Counted from the first letter of the stretch, positions 23,504 to 34,575 are shown. The stretch: DNA of 64,000 nt from Phellopilus nigrolimitatus (GCA_021029095.1 JAJOHG010000033.1:186001-250000), one strand, 5' to 3'. The notes: a model not told the origin generated them from the letters alone. Translations and numbers: made by a program.

Positions 23504-24727
23504 ATGTGCATCGTCATCGAAGACCTCGTCTCTCTCATCCTCGACAGCAACCCCAACTGGTGGCAGCGCGACTTCCCCCGCCTCGCCCTCGTCTCCGCAG
23601 CCTGGCTCCACCCCGTCCGCGTCCGCCTCTACGCCCGTCCCGCCCTCACAACCTACCGCGCCTGCCACAACCTCGCCCGCTCTCTCGACGAGAACCCCTT
23701 CCTCCTCCACTTCATCCACACCCTCGATCTGCGCCCCGCCCCCGCCCTCTGGGGCGCCGACGCCGACGCCGCTGCGTACCCCCCGCCAGAGTCCATCATG
23801 GCCACGAGCGTGCCGCGCCTCCTCGCGCTCACACGCCTCGAGGCCCTCACCCTCGCCGGCGACGCCGCCGCGTGCGCCCCCCGCCTCCTCCGCGCCGTCG
23901 CCGCCCCCCACACGATCGCCACCCTCCGCATCGAGGGCTCGCTCCGCCGCGACGCCGGCGTGGCGTCCGGCCTCTGGCAGTCGCGCCTCCCCCTCCTCGA
24001 GTGGCACCCCGAGCTCACCGCCCGCTTCTCCCGCCTCACGTCCCTCTCCCTCGCCTCGGTCGTCCTCGACATCGCCGAGCCCCTCGTCTTCGACGGCGGC
24101 GGTGACGGCGAGAAGAGCGGGATGCCCGGCTGCATGCTCGAGGAGCTCACCCTCGACCGCGTCGAGCTCGCGCCCTCGTCCGGCCCGCTCTCCTCGCTCC
24201 TCGGCGGGCCCGACGCCTGGCAGTGCCTGCGCACGCTCTCCATCACCGGCGGGGCGTTCGACCGGCACCACCTCTACGGCTTCCTCTGCGCGGTGCACGC
24301 GTCGCTCGAGCACGTCGTGCTGCGGCGCTACCCGAAGGTGCTCACGCCCTTCCTGCGCCTCGGGCTCTCGCTCGAGCCCTTCGTCGCCGCTCTCCCGCCC
24401 TTCCGCAACGTGCGCACGCTCACCATGTCCGACGTCCTGCTCGACCTCGACGCGCTCGCGGGCCTCGCCCACCGCTTCCCCGGCGTCGAGCGCCTCGACA
24501 TCAACGAGTTCTACGGCGGCTGGTGCCCGCCCGTGCTCTGGGCCGCCTTCCTCGCCGAGAGCGACGCCGGCACGCAGTGCCTCCCGAAGCTCAAGAAACT
24601 GGCCGTCGGCGAGAGCTTCGTCAAGTACGGGTGCGCGGCGGGCAGCACCAAGCCTACCAACACGGGCATCCTAAAGGAGGCGTGCGCAGCGCGGGACATC
24701 GAGCTGTCGTACACTGTCAACGTCTGA
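23504..24727 (+). CDS. F-box-like / leucine-rich-repeat protein, intronless
   Basis: A single exon of 407 codons. MCIVIEDLVSLILDSNP and LALVSAAWLHPVRVRLY match the degenerate F-box helices common in basidiomycete F-box families. The rest has irregular leucine-rich strands (LTRLEALTLAGD, CMLEELTLDRVEL, CLRTLSITGGAF, FRNVRTLTMSDVLL, FPGVERLDINEFYGGW). It likely acts as an SCF substrate adaptor, but the F-box itself is weak and the target is unknown. GC content is extreme with strong C-ending codon bias, which also creates a 329-codon antisense shadow. The general architecture resembles the decayed locus at 7816-9056 (PLVWDIVQLILDNC compared with EDLVSLILDSNP), so they may belong to one family. 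Confidence 0.75.
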   Translation: MCIVIEDLVSLILDSNPNWWQRDFPRLALVSAAWLHPVRVRLYARPALTTYRACHNLARSLDENPFLLHFIHTLDLRPAPALWGADADAAAYPPPESIMATSVPRLLALTRLEALTLAGDAAACAPRLLRAVAAPHTIATLRIEGSLRRDAGVASGLWQSRLPLLEWHPELTARFSRLTSLSLASVVLDIAEPLVFDGGGDGEKSGMPGCMLEELTLDRVELAPSSGPLSSLLGGPDAWQCLRTLSITGGAFDRHHLYGFLCAVHASLEHVVLRRYPKVLTPFLRLGLSLEPFVAALPPFRNVRTLTMSDVLLDLDALAGLAHRFPGVERLDINEFYGGWCPPVLWAAFLAESDAGTQCLPKLKKLAVGESFVKYGCAAGSTKPTNTGILKEACAARDIELSYTVNV

Positions 24728-25030
24728 GCCCTCATAGAGCGCAGACCGGACAGTCCTCATTTCTTGTCCACTTTTCTTCCCTTTTTTTCTTATTTATCTC
24801 GGCTAACGGCCTCTAGACATATCCTCCTTACTCACCACTCCGTCTCATATACATCTCCTCTGGAACTCACCTTTCTTCTCATCAGTACATCTTGTTTTGC
24901 CCACCCTGTCCATGCAGCTGCTCACTTCCGGTACTTACTTGCTTCTTCCCCCTCACTGTACAAAATCCCATCGAACGCTCCTCCTCTGGGTTTCTTTTCT
25001 CGCTGTTTTTGTGGTCTTGTGTAGTACTCC

Positions 25031-25065
25031 ATTTCTCATTTCTCATTTCTCATTTCTCATTTCTC
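25031..25065. repeat. Five tandem copies of a 7-bp unit (ATTTCTC)
   Basis: Perfect tandem array within the T/C-rich 3' flank of the LRR/F-box gene. Confidence 0.9.
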
Positions 25066-25426
25066 ATATGCTCCCGCCTTGTCTCTTGTCTTTCCGACTT
25101 CGTGGTTGTTGCCCTGTTTACATAGTCTGGTCTCCCCTGTGTGTTCTACGGTTTCTCCTAATTTAAGCACTCCGGTGCACGTACAATTTCCCCTACACGT
25201 CCGCGCGTGAAAAAAGTCTGTTCTGCTCAAAGTCCATCCAACGAACCCGCTCAGCGCGTTCCTGCCTCTCTCAGGGACTCCGAGCACCGGCAGGCGATGT
25301 CTCGCACGCAGGTCATGCGCAAGGAAAAGGCGGGGCAGCTGCAAGGGCGGGGGATCGGCCAGCGATCGTACGCAAGTGTAGCGGTCATGTGCGATTAGGC
25401 CAGTGCGCACGTGTGGCGGGGACGCG

Positions 25427-25454
25427 ACGTCAGGGGGACGTCAGGGGGACGTCA
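25427..25454 (+). promoter_or_regulatory. Three ACGTCA half-CRE motifs phased at 11 bp
   Basis: ACGTCA occurs at 25427-25432, 25438-25443 and 25449-25454, each in a GACGTCAGGGG-like 11-bp unit, with another TGACG just after. ACGTCA is the half-site for CREB/ATF-type bZIP factors. The spacing of about one helical turn would put sites on one DNA face. No gene start lies within about 1.7 kb downstream, so it may be a repeat rather than a working element. Confidence 0.35.
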
Positions 25455-25471
25455 TGGTGACGCGCGTGACA

Positions 25472-25494
25472 CTCTGTGGCTCTGTGGCTCTGTG
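25472..25494. repeat. 8-bp tandem repeat (CTCTGTGG), about three copies
   Basis: Short array directly after the phased ACGTCA units. Confidence 0.8.
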
Positions 25495-25541
25495 AGTGAT
25501 CGGACCTGCTCTTTTGAGTGGTGTGTGTGTGTATGATTGGC

Positions 25542-25597
25542 TGCCCCGAGCGGGCCTAGAGCAATAGGTTGCCTCGAGCAGGCCTGGAGCAACAGGC
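25542..25597. repeat. Two tandem 28-bp units
   Basis: Units at 25542-25569 and 25570-25597 share 23 of 28 positions (TGCCYCGAGC / GGCCTRGAGCAA / AGG core). The differences are mainly transitions. Confidence 0.8.
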
Positions 25598-26183
25598 ATT
25601 TTTCTAAAGTAAACTGCGCATTGCGTCCCCTATAGTCTAGACCTTGATTTTCGCGCGTTCTTTTCCTCGTCAGCCAAGGAGAGTTCTCAGCGCGAATTTG
25701 GTCCTTGTGCGTGAGACTAGGAATGCAGTGCCCCGGCGCGAAGCGCGAGTCAGGTGCCCTGTCCATCGCGGCATAAGCGCGCGTGCGTGTGACTGGAGCG
25801 CCCTGGATGGCATGCCATGTTTCAGACCTTCTCCAGTGATTCAATTCTAGCTAGGGAGCTCCTCAGATTTAGAATAGCATTTAGCTTTCGGTCCTTTCCG
25901 AGCGGCCACCCCCCTTTCCCGTCGAGGTGGAGTCCCAACTGCGCCCGGCTTCGGTGGATAGACTCGGAGGGGGCGCGGCGTGCAGTGTGCGTGTGTGCGT
26001 GAGTCCGTGTGGGGGATCTGCATCGAAGCCGGTCCTTGTATTGAGTTTGCTCCCGCCTGGCTCCAAAGACGAGAATTGAGCGGTTCTTTTCTCGTGGGCT
26101 TCCGAGCTCCGGGAGGACGCTAGTTTGAGTTTTAGAAAATGACGCTCTTCGAGGGTGAACCTGCTCATCTGACAAAAATCAGT

Positions 26184-26640
26184 GTAAGAGAAAAATCTCA
26201 AACATGTATAGACATTGGGTATGATATCACATTATCACATTGAAGATATTCACAATTCTTTGCATTCTGTAAATAATGACAGTCACGAGTGAAATTAAAA
26301 TGGAATGGGTTCACATTATTATTGTGATTTCGACCTTGCGATATTTCGCCGTGCATTGGATGGTTCCTACTCAGCAGAATAGCTTTTAGTATTTAGGGAC
26401 ATACTCAGAGGACCACCGAGCACCCGGAGCGCATTAGTCTGAATATCAGCCATTTATCCGCTGGAAATAACAAGCATAAGAGAAAATCGCCAATATTCGT
26501 AGACGTTGAATAGCTACATGCATGTGTATGTTCTTTGCATAAGTAATGACTGTCGCGGGTCAGATGGAAATGAAGTGAGTTCACGTTATATTATAGCACT
26601 GAATGGTTCCTATTCAATAGAAAGGTATTTGGGAGATCTG
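26184..26640. repeat. Diverged tandem duplication, period about 285 bp
   Basis: Copy 1 (about 26184-26390) and copy 2 (about 26469-26640) share blocks in the same order: TAAGAGAAAA, TAGACRTTG, TTCTTTGCAT, TAATGACWGTC, GAGTTCACRTTAT-like, and TGGTTCCTA followed by CAG/CAATAGAA. Many differences are C/T or G/A transitions. Copy 2 lacks a block near TTTCGCCGTGCATT. Confidence 0.65.
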
Positions 26641-26751
26641 ACAAATCTATAAACAATATAAGAAACAATAATGCGCCGTTCATAGCCCGGAAATAAACGA
26701 AAGGTCGATGATCAAGAAATCATCAATTATTTGGCACTTTTCTTCTTCTTG

Positions 26752-26769
26752 CCCCCCCCCCCCCCCCCC
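26752..26769. repeat. Run of 18 C
   Basis: Uninterrupted poly-C between a TTCTTCTTCTT tract and an A/G-rich tract. It is a mutational and sequencing hot spot. Confidence 0.95.
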
Positions 26770-27212
26770 TCTTTCCAAAAAGAAAAGAAAAGGAAAGAAA
26801 GAAGAAAGGCATCTCCTGTCTGCCTTGTTCACACAAAAACAGTGTCTAATAGTGTTTTACTGTGCATAATCCATATATGCATATTATAAACATCCAATAC
26901 ATACTTGACCCACCTGTACTCTTCGCACCTTCGGATGCATTTAGACGACTTGATGTCGAACAGCGCGGCGTAGACATGGAATCGGCACTTGTGTGTCGAA
27001 GTCGGCCGAGAGCACGTGACTAAAACATATTCGTCAGCCCGGAATGATACGCGACTCAACCCCTCGAAGTGCGGACTCCGCGTTGCTCCTGTTGTGTCCC
27101 TCGATTCTGTGAACTCATGTCGAACGAACGAATGCCCCTCCTCGGAACAACGTCTTTTCTTTCGCCGAGGCTGCTGTGGAAAACAGGAGTTGCCTTTGGT
27201 GCACACGCCCCA

Positions 27213-27836
27213 TTATGTCGCTTATCGCAGCGTCGCTGACCCCTGCCTTTCATTGTTTGGATTTGGGGTTCCCGTCGCGACGCGCTTTTTCGCTGCTCGA
27301 CGTCGCCATGTGTCCGCAGCTGCGGTGGGCGTGATCGCGGGCGCTTTCGGCGCACACGGGCTGAAGAAGCGCCCTGGCATAGACGCGGACAAGATTCACT
27401 CGTGGGAGACAGCGGCACACTACTCCGTGAGTATTTGTCGGGCTGCGGTCTTTCGGTGCAGTGTTGCTGGAAGCAGTATGGGACTAGATATACAATGGGC
27501 TGGCCTTGATGCTGCTCTCCATGCACCCGAGGTTCTCCCTCCACCGTTTCGCGGGTCCTGCGATCGCCGCGGGCGGACTTGTATTCTCGTCGAGCATCGT
27601 CGCGCTCGTCCTGAACCGTGACAGGTGCGCTTCTGGTGGAGAATTTTTTCAGCGCTATCTCTTCTACTAAGCTCCGTGCCGCCCCTGTAAGATTTAAGTT
27701 CTTGGGAACGGCCACTCCTATGGGCGGTGCTGTCATGATCGCAGGGTATGTTTTCCCCCCATAATTTGCTCCTTTTTTTCGCAGACAATGAAAGATAACA
27801 TTGCGTTGACACAGCTATCTCTCGTTGCTATTCTGA
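27213..27836 (+). CDS. DUF423 / TMEM256-like small membrane protein; 5' end unresolved
   Basis: The core reads VGVIAGAFGAHGLKKRPG and HSWETAAHYS, the DUF423 signature. An intron then joins to IYNGLALMLLSMHPRFSLHR and FAGPAIAAGGLVFSSSIVAL. A second intron (donor after NRD, acceptor CCTGTAAG) joins to FKFLGTATPMGGAVMIAG, and a last one to GYLSLLF and a stop at 27836. This covers the family's TM helices. The expected N-terminus (an MSLIAASLTPA-like start at 27213) is in a different frame from the core, so either a small intron is missed or a base is wrong. DUF423 proteins (bacterial YgdD, animal TMEM256) have no established biochemical role. Confidence 0.8.
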
Positions 27837-28482
27837 TGTGGAACGTGTATGATGCACTATCAGAGGCCCGGATGCGTCCATCCTTGTATTCGGAGGTTGA
27901 CATGATCCGAGCGTGTTTTCTTTCTGTCTTTTTCTTCAGACAGGGTGACGCGTGAGGTCATTGCCACGTGACGTGTTTTCTGCGAATTTTTTCTTTTATC
28001 TGGAATATCCCGCCTTCGCGTACGAACGGCTCCATAGTTGAACGTTTTTGTTTACGATTATCGATTGTATCTGTTGAAGGCAAGTTCTAAATTGGGAAGA
28101 AAATGGTAGTTCTGAAGAAACAATGAAATGGAGCGCAGTTGGTTGTGGTTGTTTCAAAAGCGACGCGAGAAATTCCCACGCTTCCATCTTAAACAGCCTA
28201 TGTTAAGGGTTTGCTCGCTTGATCTCCTCTGTCTCTGCCACCCGCCCCGTCATCATCTTCTTCCCCGACCCTCCATTTCTTGCGTGCCTCTACGCTTCTT
28301 GCTTTGCTCCTTCATCATTGCATATCATTGCATATTACCTCTCTTGTTCTTGAAGTAAATTTTCTTGTATCGTACGTTGTCGCAGGCTCTGAGCCACCCT
28401 GGTACGTCGCGCCCTTTCATTGCTCCTCGACGGCCTGCGAGCCTCCATTGACACACCTTTCTTCGATAGACCGTTTCTTACC
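27837..28482. other. Intergenic, no gene seen
   Basis: Contains the 3' flank of the DUF423 gene and a pyrimidine-rich leader before the next plus-strand gene. No other frame is supported. Confidence 0.45.
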
Positions 28483-30471
28483 ATGTCTGGCCTTTTGCCA
28501 AACGCCGACGCGTCCACCAGTAGTCAAGTGAAGCCCCAGACATCGACACCTGTATTCAAAAACCAATTCGTGTTTACATCATCTGCCGCCACATTCGAGC
28601 CCAAACCATATAACCCTCACTCCTCGCACTCCGTCAACCACAGCAAGGTCGCCGCCATGCCGAAAGCACCCCACCAGCCCGTCGCTAGCAGCAGCACCTT
28701 TCGGCAACCAATTACGGAGGACGCCAGACCCGCGAACGCCATCGTCATCTATCATCCGTGGACCAATTTCCCCAATAGCAAGGCATACAAAGGGCAGCTC
28801 ACGTACGCCTTGCTTGCGGCAAATCCCAATTGGTATCTCGATGAGGACGATTTCAAGAAATTACCCGGCGCTGAGCGGTCCGGCAACCATCTGTTCCCCA
28901 GTACTCTCGAGCCTGCGCGTGGCTGGAACAAGAAAGGGGAAGATGGTTTTACCATAATGGAGAAAGGAGAATATAAGAAGTTTCGTTGTGTCTTCGCGTT
29001 CTGCGATAAAAACTACGGTGGTGTGAACGCGAAGTCTATGTGGAGGAGACACGTACTCGAGAAACACAAGATCCCGATGCCCAACAAGCGCGATGGCACC
29101 GCAGGAAGCAGGAAGGGGAGGTCGATCGTCAAATAGTAAGCGCGTTTAGCTCTGCTACTTTTCGTTTATTTGCTGACTTTCATTCGTCTGTCAGAGGAGA
29201 ACAAGGCAGTTCCTCCCGCCCCTTTGTCTCTTGCTCCCATCTCGTACGTCGTGCAGGACTCTTCGAACCCGATGGGAGCATCAACGGGTCTTCTCCCCGC
29301 CGCCGATGTTACCTCAGAGCGGCGTCCATTGAAAAGGACTCCGCGTGGATCGCTGAAGGAGTTACGACCTTCTGCTGATACACCGGCCGATACACCGGCT
29401 GCAGTCTCCTGAACAGGAGGAGAACGAAGACTTGGTGCCACCGTCTCAGTCCCCTGAACCAGAGTTTACAGTCGACGATGACACGAGAGCCTCTTCAGCG
29501 TGTCTCTCTCCCCGGTTCCGTAGTATGTTGCCTCCCTCTTCGCCTATTCCTGCGGATCCCGGGAACCCTCAACTGCCGGGTTGTGACGATTTGCCACCTC
29601 CCTACGATGATAGTCGCGCTCCGGCATGGCGCAAACAAACCGAAAGAATGCCATGGAAGTTTCCTAGTCCGAGCCATCCTCTATATTCCAGCCCGAGGAT
29701 CTGTTCCTCGCTGTGCCAATACAAGGCATGACAGGTGAAGGCCTAGAAAGCAAGTACGTAGCAGTGCCGGCTAGTCCATTCCTCGGAGCTTCGCCTGCTC
29801 GGACAACGCAGTTCTCGAGTCCTCTTGCGAATGGGTCTCCTTTGAGCTCGAAGTTTGCGATTGGCACAGTAGCAGGTTGGAAGAGGACGAGGGCGCACTC
29901 CAAGGGCAAGAGCAAGCTCCCGCATCTGTCCAACCCCTCGCCGCGCGGATTCGAACTTCCGGATCTCGGGTTCTCCACGGAAAGTGAAGACGCGGACACT
30001 TCCCTGTCCACTATCGATGACCCCTTCTCGGCTTGGTTGGTGTCGAGCCCGGGGAAGTTTCCGGACACTCCCATCCGGAGGTCAACGAGCGGGTCAACGA
30101 GTGGCTCGTTCCTCGATAAGCTTCGGCGCGCGAGTCCCGAAAAGCCCTCGGCTTCAGCTTCGTCGTCATCGCGTCTCCTGCCTGAGGGCCTCGGTCTCGG
30201 CTTCAACTTCAGCATCCCGTTAACCTCGTCGGGCAGGAAGCGCCAGAGGTCTGAAAGCAGCCTTGATATCGGCATCGATGACGAGGATTTTGAGGAGCTT
30301 GATTACCCCAGGCTGACAGCTTCCGTGAGCCAGCGTCAAATGGCAAAAAGCTCGCAGGCCGCAGGCACCATCCCGACGCCTCCCCAGGAGCACGATGGAG
30401 TTAAAGGTCCACCGATCGATGTGGACGCCTTCGGATCGCCCCTGCGGAAGAAGCGCAAGGTACACGCATAA
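28483..30471 (+). CDS. Uncharacterised nuclear protein with a single C2H2-like zinc finger
   Basis: The first part (MSGLLPNADASTSSQ.., to 29136) has a Ser/Pro-rich N-terminus, a conserved-looking block (LTYALLAANPNWYLDEDDFK) and a finger FRCVFAFCDKNYGG..MWRRHVLEKH, that is CX4C..HX4H, a C2H2-like spacing. It is basic at the end (RKGRSIVK). Downstream, protein-like sequence continues in changing frames: EENKAVPPAPLSLAPISYVV (29190), SPEQEENEDLVPP (29415), and GLESKYVAVPASPFLGASP to the end at 30471. It closes with an SV40-type nuclear signal, LRKKRKVHA. A stop codon at 29134 and breaks near 29412 and 29690 separate them, so either introns are misread, the sequence has indels, or the gene is split. 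Possible DNA-binding regulator. Confidence 0.55.
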
Positions 30472-31598
30472 TCAACCAACTCCCTTGATTCAATTGTGCT
30501 TCACGGTTGTCCCATTCCTGCTGTCCCATCCTTTTCATACATCCTCGTTCTCCTGCTGGCTCGCTTTCCGTCTCTTTTCCTCGTTTCTACTTCGGCAGCA
30601 CGCTTGCTTATCCAACGCATTGCTAAAGGCAGTGCTTCTCTTTCTATCAACTCGGTTTTCTGGTTCTCTCTGCTTATTTATCGTCATCGCAGTGCGCGTG
30701 GCATCCCGTTTCTCTTCAACTTATAAACGATTCTAATATGTTATTTGGCCCCACCACGCTCCCCACACCGCTTTTTTCTTTGAACTTGTTTGTACTTCCT
30801 TCCTCCATGCTACCCTGTCTTCTACAGTTTCCGTTCTTCCCTATTCTCGTGCTCCTATGTTCTATTCTCGTGCTTTTACATTCTATTCCTTCGTGCTTGT
30901 CTTATTTTTCTTTTTGATTGACTGGCCTTCCCGCTTCCATCCTACTTGTACTACTGGCCGACTCTGATCCTTCGTGTCTAGACAGACTTGTATATAGCTG
31001 GCCGTCCGTTACACCGGGCGTGCCAGCCCGCTATCGCTTGCTACATCCTACTCCCTTGTTTGATCACACTGTGTCGTTGTAGTTGTCTTTTTGAGTGAAG
31101 AAGTAGCAATGAACTAGACTTAAATTGGTGCTTTTATCGAGTGTTTGCTTTGGATAACCTGAGAGGGTGATCGAGACCTCACGACCATATCGACTATTAA
31201 TTCGACTTCTCATGGACCGGGGACAAAAGGCGCGTCCGGTATAACAATCTAGCTTCAGTATCTCCAGGTCCTTGTACTGGCTCGCCATCGCTCGCTTGTA
31301 GACACTCATGGACAAAGTTGTCACTTCCCGGTTGGCTAGAGTGTACTGGAGTCACGACGCGCGTCTTGGACCGAATCTCGACCTAAACTCTCCAGGAGAC
31401 ACCATCATAGTCATTCCAGATGAGAAAAATACATATGGAAAAGAAAAAGCGCAGCCGACGAAGCCAAGTACACCGTGTCCCGATGCTCCCCCAAACACGC
31501 ATTCGGTAGACGAACGCATCATGCGCCTCCCCTGCAGATTTAAAAAAAAAACGGAGGTCAGTCGAATGTTAGTTCAGAATAACATGGTGCTCTCGTTC
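30472..31598. other. Intergenic / 3' untranslated region, pyrimidine-rich
   Basis: T/C-rich with near-repeats of TTCTATTCTCGTGCT around 30835-30900. A minus-strand 86-codon frame (31324-31064) contains LEILKLD but no domain, and may be an F-box-type remnant at best. No gene is supported. Confidence 0.4.
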
Positions 31599-31979
31599 TT
31601 ACACAAGGATGTTGTTGCTGCCATGACATAGAGTATGAGCACAACGGGACACGCTGATAGTATAGTTCGTGCACTCACATAGGGATGTGGATCAGCTTGA
31701 CGAAGTAGCCGATGAAGCCCATGACGGCGAAGCCGACAGCGACTGCTCTGCAGATCTGGACAAATTCTGGATATAGTGTGGCTCAGCTTCAATGCAAATA
31801 GGTAGTAGGGAGACAACGTACCCTTCTGCGTGGGCTTCGTACACCGAGTGAGGAACTGCGTGAAGGCGTTCGCAATACATTCATATTTTGGAGGAAGGGT
31901 GGACTTGGGGACAGACCTGGTTGCCGTCGCGCATGAACTGCTGGGGGACCTCAGCGAACTCCTTGAGCTTTTCGGACAT
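31599..31979 (-). CDS. SSS1: Protein translocation complex subunit Sec61-gamma / Sss1
   Basis: A four-exon gene of about 67 residues. Exon 1 (31979-31917) reads [19 protein letters not shown]. Exon 2 (from 31855) reads [11 protein letters not shown]. Exon 3 reads [18 protein letters not shown] then [11 protein letters not shown], and a short last exon INNILV ends at TAA 31601-31599. All splice joins hold frame. This is the SecE/Sec61-gamma family: an amphipathic helix followed by one tail-anchored TM helix that clamps the Sec61-alpha channel in the ER membrane. The intron inside the Ile codon of IPINN hides the true C-terminus, which a single-exon reading would miss. It is divergent from the PPR gene across 251 bp. 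Confidence 0.95.
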
Positions 31980-32230
31980 GGCGAATAGCGATGGTAATGG
32001 TAATGGTAATGAGGGAAGACGAGTTGGACGTGCGTGTCGCGGTGCAGTTCGCTGGCGCGACGTGTTTCCCGAAAACCGATGCCTCGAAGAGGAAGGTGGC
32101 ACGTGGTCTCTGGACTTCACTAGCGACAACGACGAGGAGGAACAAAAGTTCGGTGAGCTCTAGAGAGAAAATATAGTTTGTTATTCAGCTTATTTATCAC
32201 GCGATTACAGGTTGTGTTCGTTCCGTATGA
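31980..32230. promoter_or_regulatory. Short bidirectional promoter SSS1 / PPR gene
   Basis: 251 bp between start codons. A (GGTAAT)n repeat, three copies at about 31993-32010, lies in the SSS1 leader. No clear TATA is seen for either direction. Confidence 0.45.
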
Positions 32231-34575
32231 ATGAGCTGGAGGCCATGTATCGTGAGGCTCTTCGCACTCAACACACTTCTCGCTCGACGCGCCGGAGCTC
32301 TGGCTACCCGGCGCGTTGAGCAGCGCGTCCGGCCTATTCTCGGGTCGCGCTCGTTTACGAAAACACTCCAGGAGCGCAATGCCAGCATCGTCAAGCAGAT
32401 GACTGAGTCGCGCGCGCTCATCGACGGCGCCGTGCAAGCGCGGAACGCCGAGGACCTTTGCTCCCAGATGGCCCGCCTCCGCAAGCTATTCTATTCCCTC
32501 CCGCTGCCCATGCGCCCCCAGCTCGCCGCCGCTCACCTGCAGCTTACGCGCGCACACATTGGCAGCATCGTCTCGCTGCTGTCCAAGCGCGGCAAGGAAG
32601 AGGATGTCGAGATCGTGGCCGCGCTCCTGCAGGACTGCAGGAACATGTACAACGTCGAGCCTGACGCATCGCTCTTGCACGCAGCTCTGACTGCTCTTGT
32701 ATCCTCGGCCAGCAAATAAAGGCCTATGACTGCTCTGCTCTCATTCCGCAGATACAAGTCTCTTTTCCGACCAAACTCAGCTCACTGGCTCGTTGTCATG
32801 AAAGGCCTCGCGCAACTGGGCGATGTCGAGAAACTGAAGGAGTGCCTACACGCGATGAAAAATGGTTGGCCGTTCCCAAGAAGCGCGCATTACCGGGCTC
32901 TCCTAGAGGGCATGTTTCTGCGTGCAGAGCGCCCGTCCGCGGCCGAGATCATCCAGGTTCTGGACGAAATGCAGTCTATCAATCTACCCTACGACAAGCG
33001 GATTAATGCCCTATTGGCCAACGTCGAGAAGCAGAATAAGGATGAATGGAGAGGCCTATCCGCAGATTACAGGGAGCGGCGGAGACCTACTATCACGAGT
33101 GTGGAAATGCAGAGCTGGACGGAGGCGCTTGCGAAAGTGCGCACGAGAGGCAAATCGCCCTTCGAGGAAAGACTCCGGCTATTGCGCATGAAAGGATTCG
33201 CTCCCGACGAGCGTGTATTGGCCAAGCTGGTACAACTTAGGCACCGTGTCTATGATTGCAGAACTCGTTTTTCTCCAGGAGGTACTCGAGGTACCTGCTA
33301 ACATCGTCATCTGGTCGATCTTCATACGGAACGTGCTAGCCAAGCGCGGCACGCGCGACTGCGCTCGAGGCTTATCGCGCTGCGAAGAATGCCGGGATCC
33401 AGCCAGACGCGACGATGCTCCACCCTCTGCTCCGCGCGCTATGTACCGGACACGTGCAAGAGCCGCCCGAGCAGCAACTTGACGAGGCGCTGGCGCTGTA
33501 CAAAGATCTCAGCGACACTATTCAGCCCGCAAACAATCTTGCAATAGCAAAAGATGCGCAGCCAACGACAGGCATGGGCGCGGGCGCAGACACGGCCGTG
33601 TACAACACGCTCCTGCGCGCGCTCGCGGCGAGTGCGAACACACGCAAGTACTTTCCCACCGCTCTGGCCCTTCTTACAGACATGCGTACGCGGCGCGTCG
33701 ACATGGACCCGATGACCGCGACGTCAATTACAGTCCTCCTCGTGCGCTCTGCCAGCTCCTTCGAGGAGGCCGTCGACGCGTACAACCGCGTCCGCGGCGT
33801 CGCGGAGCTCGCGCTCGACCAGAAGGGCTTCGCGGCCGTGCTGCACGCACTGTGCGCGCTCGAGGTGCAGGGTGCAGACGACGGCAGCGCTCCCGCGATC
33901 CTCCCCGCGCACGCGTACTTCCAGGTCGTCGCCGACATGCGCGCGCAGGGGTACCGCAAGACGCCAGAGGTGTACACGATCCTGCTCGGGCGGTACGCCG
34001 CGCTCGCGACGCGTGCGCAGCGCGTGCCCGACGCGCGGACGCGCGCGCGCCTGCGCTCGGCGCTGCTGGACGTCGTCGACGAGACGCACCGCCAGTTCAC
34101 GCTGGACGCGGGCCTCGCGCCCGACGCGCCGCTGCTGAACCAGCTGATGGACGCGTACAACCGCGCGGGGTCCGTGAGCGACGCGGCGAAGGTGTGGGGC
34201 ATCCTCCGGTCGGCCGGGCTCGTCACGCACGCGAGCGTGAGCATTATATTCGACGCGTGCGGGCACAACGGTGCGCCCGGCCTGGCGAAGGACGTGTTCG
34301 GAGATCTGCAGCGGGCGGGCTTTGTGCTGAATCGCCGGAACTGGAACGCTTGGGTAGAGTGCCTGTGTCGGCTGGGCCACCTGGATGACGCGCTGCGTGT
34401 CGTGCGTCATGACATGGCTAATGACCACGACAGCGCTGTCCATCCAGATAAGCAGACGGTCGACATCTTATTGTCATTCGCTTCGAAGTCAGGCCGAGAG
34501 GAGGACGTGCGTTCATATGTTAAACTGTATCTACCAAGACTAGCAGAGCTTGCTGAAGTTACGCGTGAAAATTAA
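32231..34575 (+). CDS. Mitochondrial-type pentatricopeptide repeat (PPR) protein
   Basis: The Arg-rich, acid-free N-terminus (MSWRPCIVRLFALNTLLARR) looks like a mitochondrial presequence. Helical repeats follow with PPR character: HWLVVMKGLAQLGDVEKLKE, HYRALLEGMFLRAERPSAAE, TAVYNTLLRALAASANTRK, VYTILLGRYAALATRA, PLLNQLMDAYNRAGSVSDAA and WNAWVECLCRLGHLDDAL. PPR proteins bind organellar RNA for processing or translation; the target is unknown. A probable intron (about 32700-32752) does not join in phase. A spare A near 33239 (VQL to GTVSMIAEL) and one spare base near 33357 (KRGT to ALEAYRAAKNAG) break the frame. Before and after, frames run hundreds of codons, so these look like isolated indels. 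The last frame, 33415-34575, is strongly GC-rich. Confidence 0.8.

Larger units (their letters stand above)
24728..27212. other. Repeat-rich gene desert
   Basis: About 2.5 kb with no supported gene. The first 0.4 kb is T/C-rich 3' flank. From 25.2 to 26.15 kb the sequence is GC-rich with short tandem repeats; a minus-strand frame (26201-25881) has no recognisable domain. After 26.18 kb it turns AT-rich with a diverged duplication and a poly-C tract. Sharp composition changes suggest inserted or repeat-derived DNA. Confidence 0.5.

Noticed and set aside
23483..24472. 329-codon open frame antisense to the LRR/F-box gene
   Set aside because: Glu/Gly/Val-rich composition is the mirror image of the GC-rich sense codons; the sense strand has the leucine-rich pattern and a good start context.
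25881..26201. 106-codon minus-strand frame in the repeat desert
   Set aside because: Ser/Arg/Thr-rich with a His-Thr repeat caused by a GTGTGC tract; ends inside repeats.
33522..34443. Two long minus-strand frames (248 and 239 codons)
   Set aside because: They are shadows of the GC-rich PPR exon; the plus frame has clear helical repeats.
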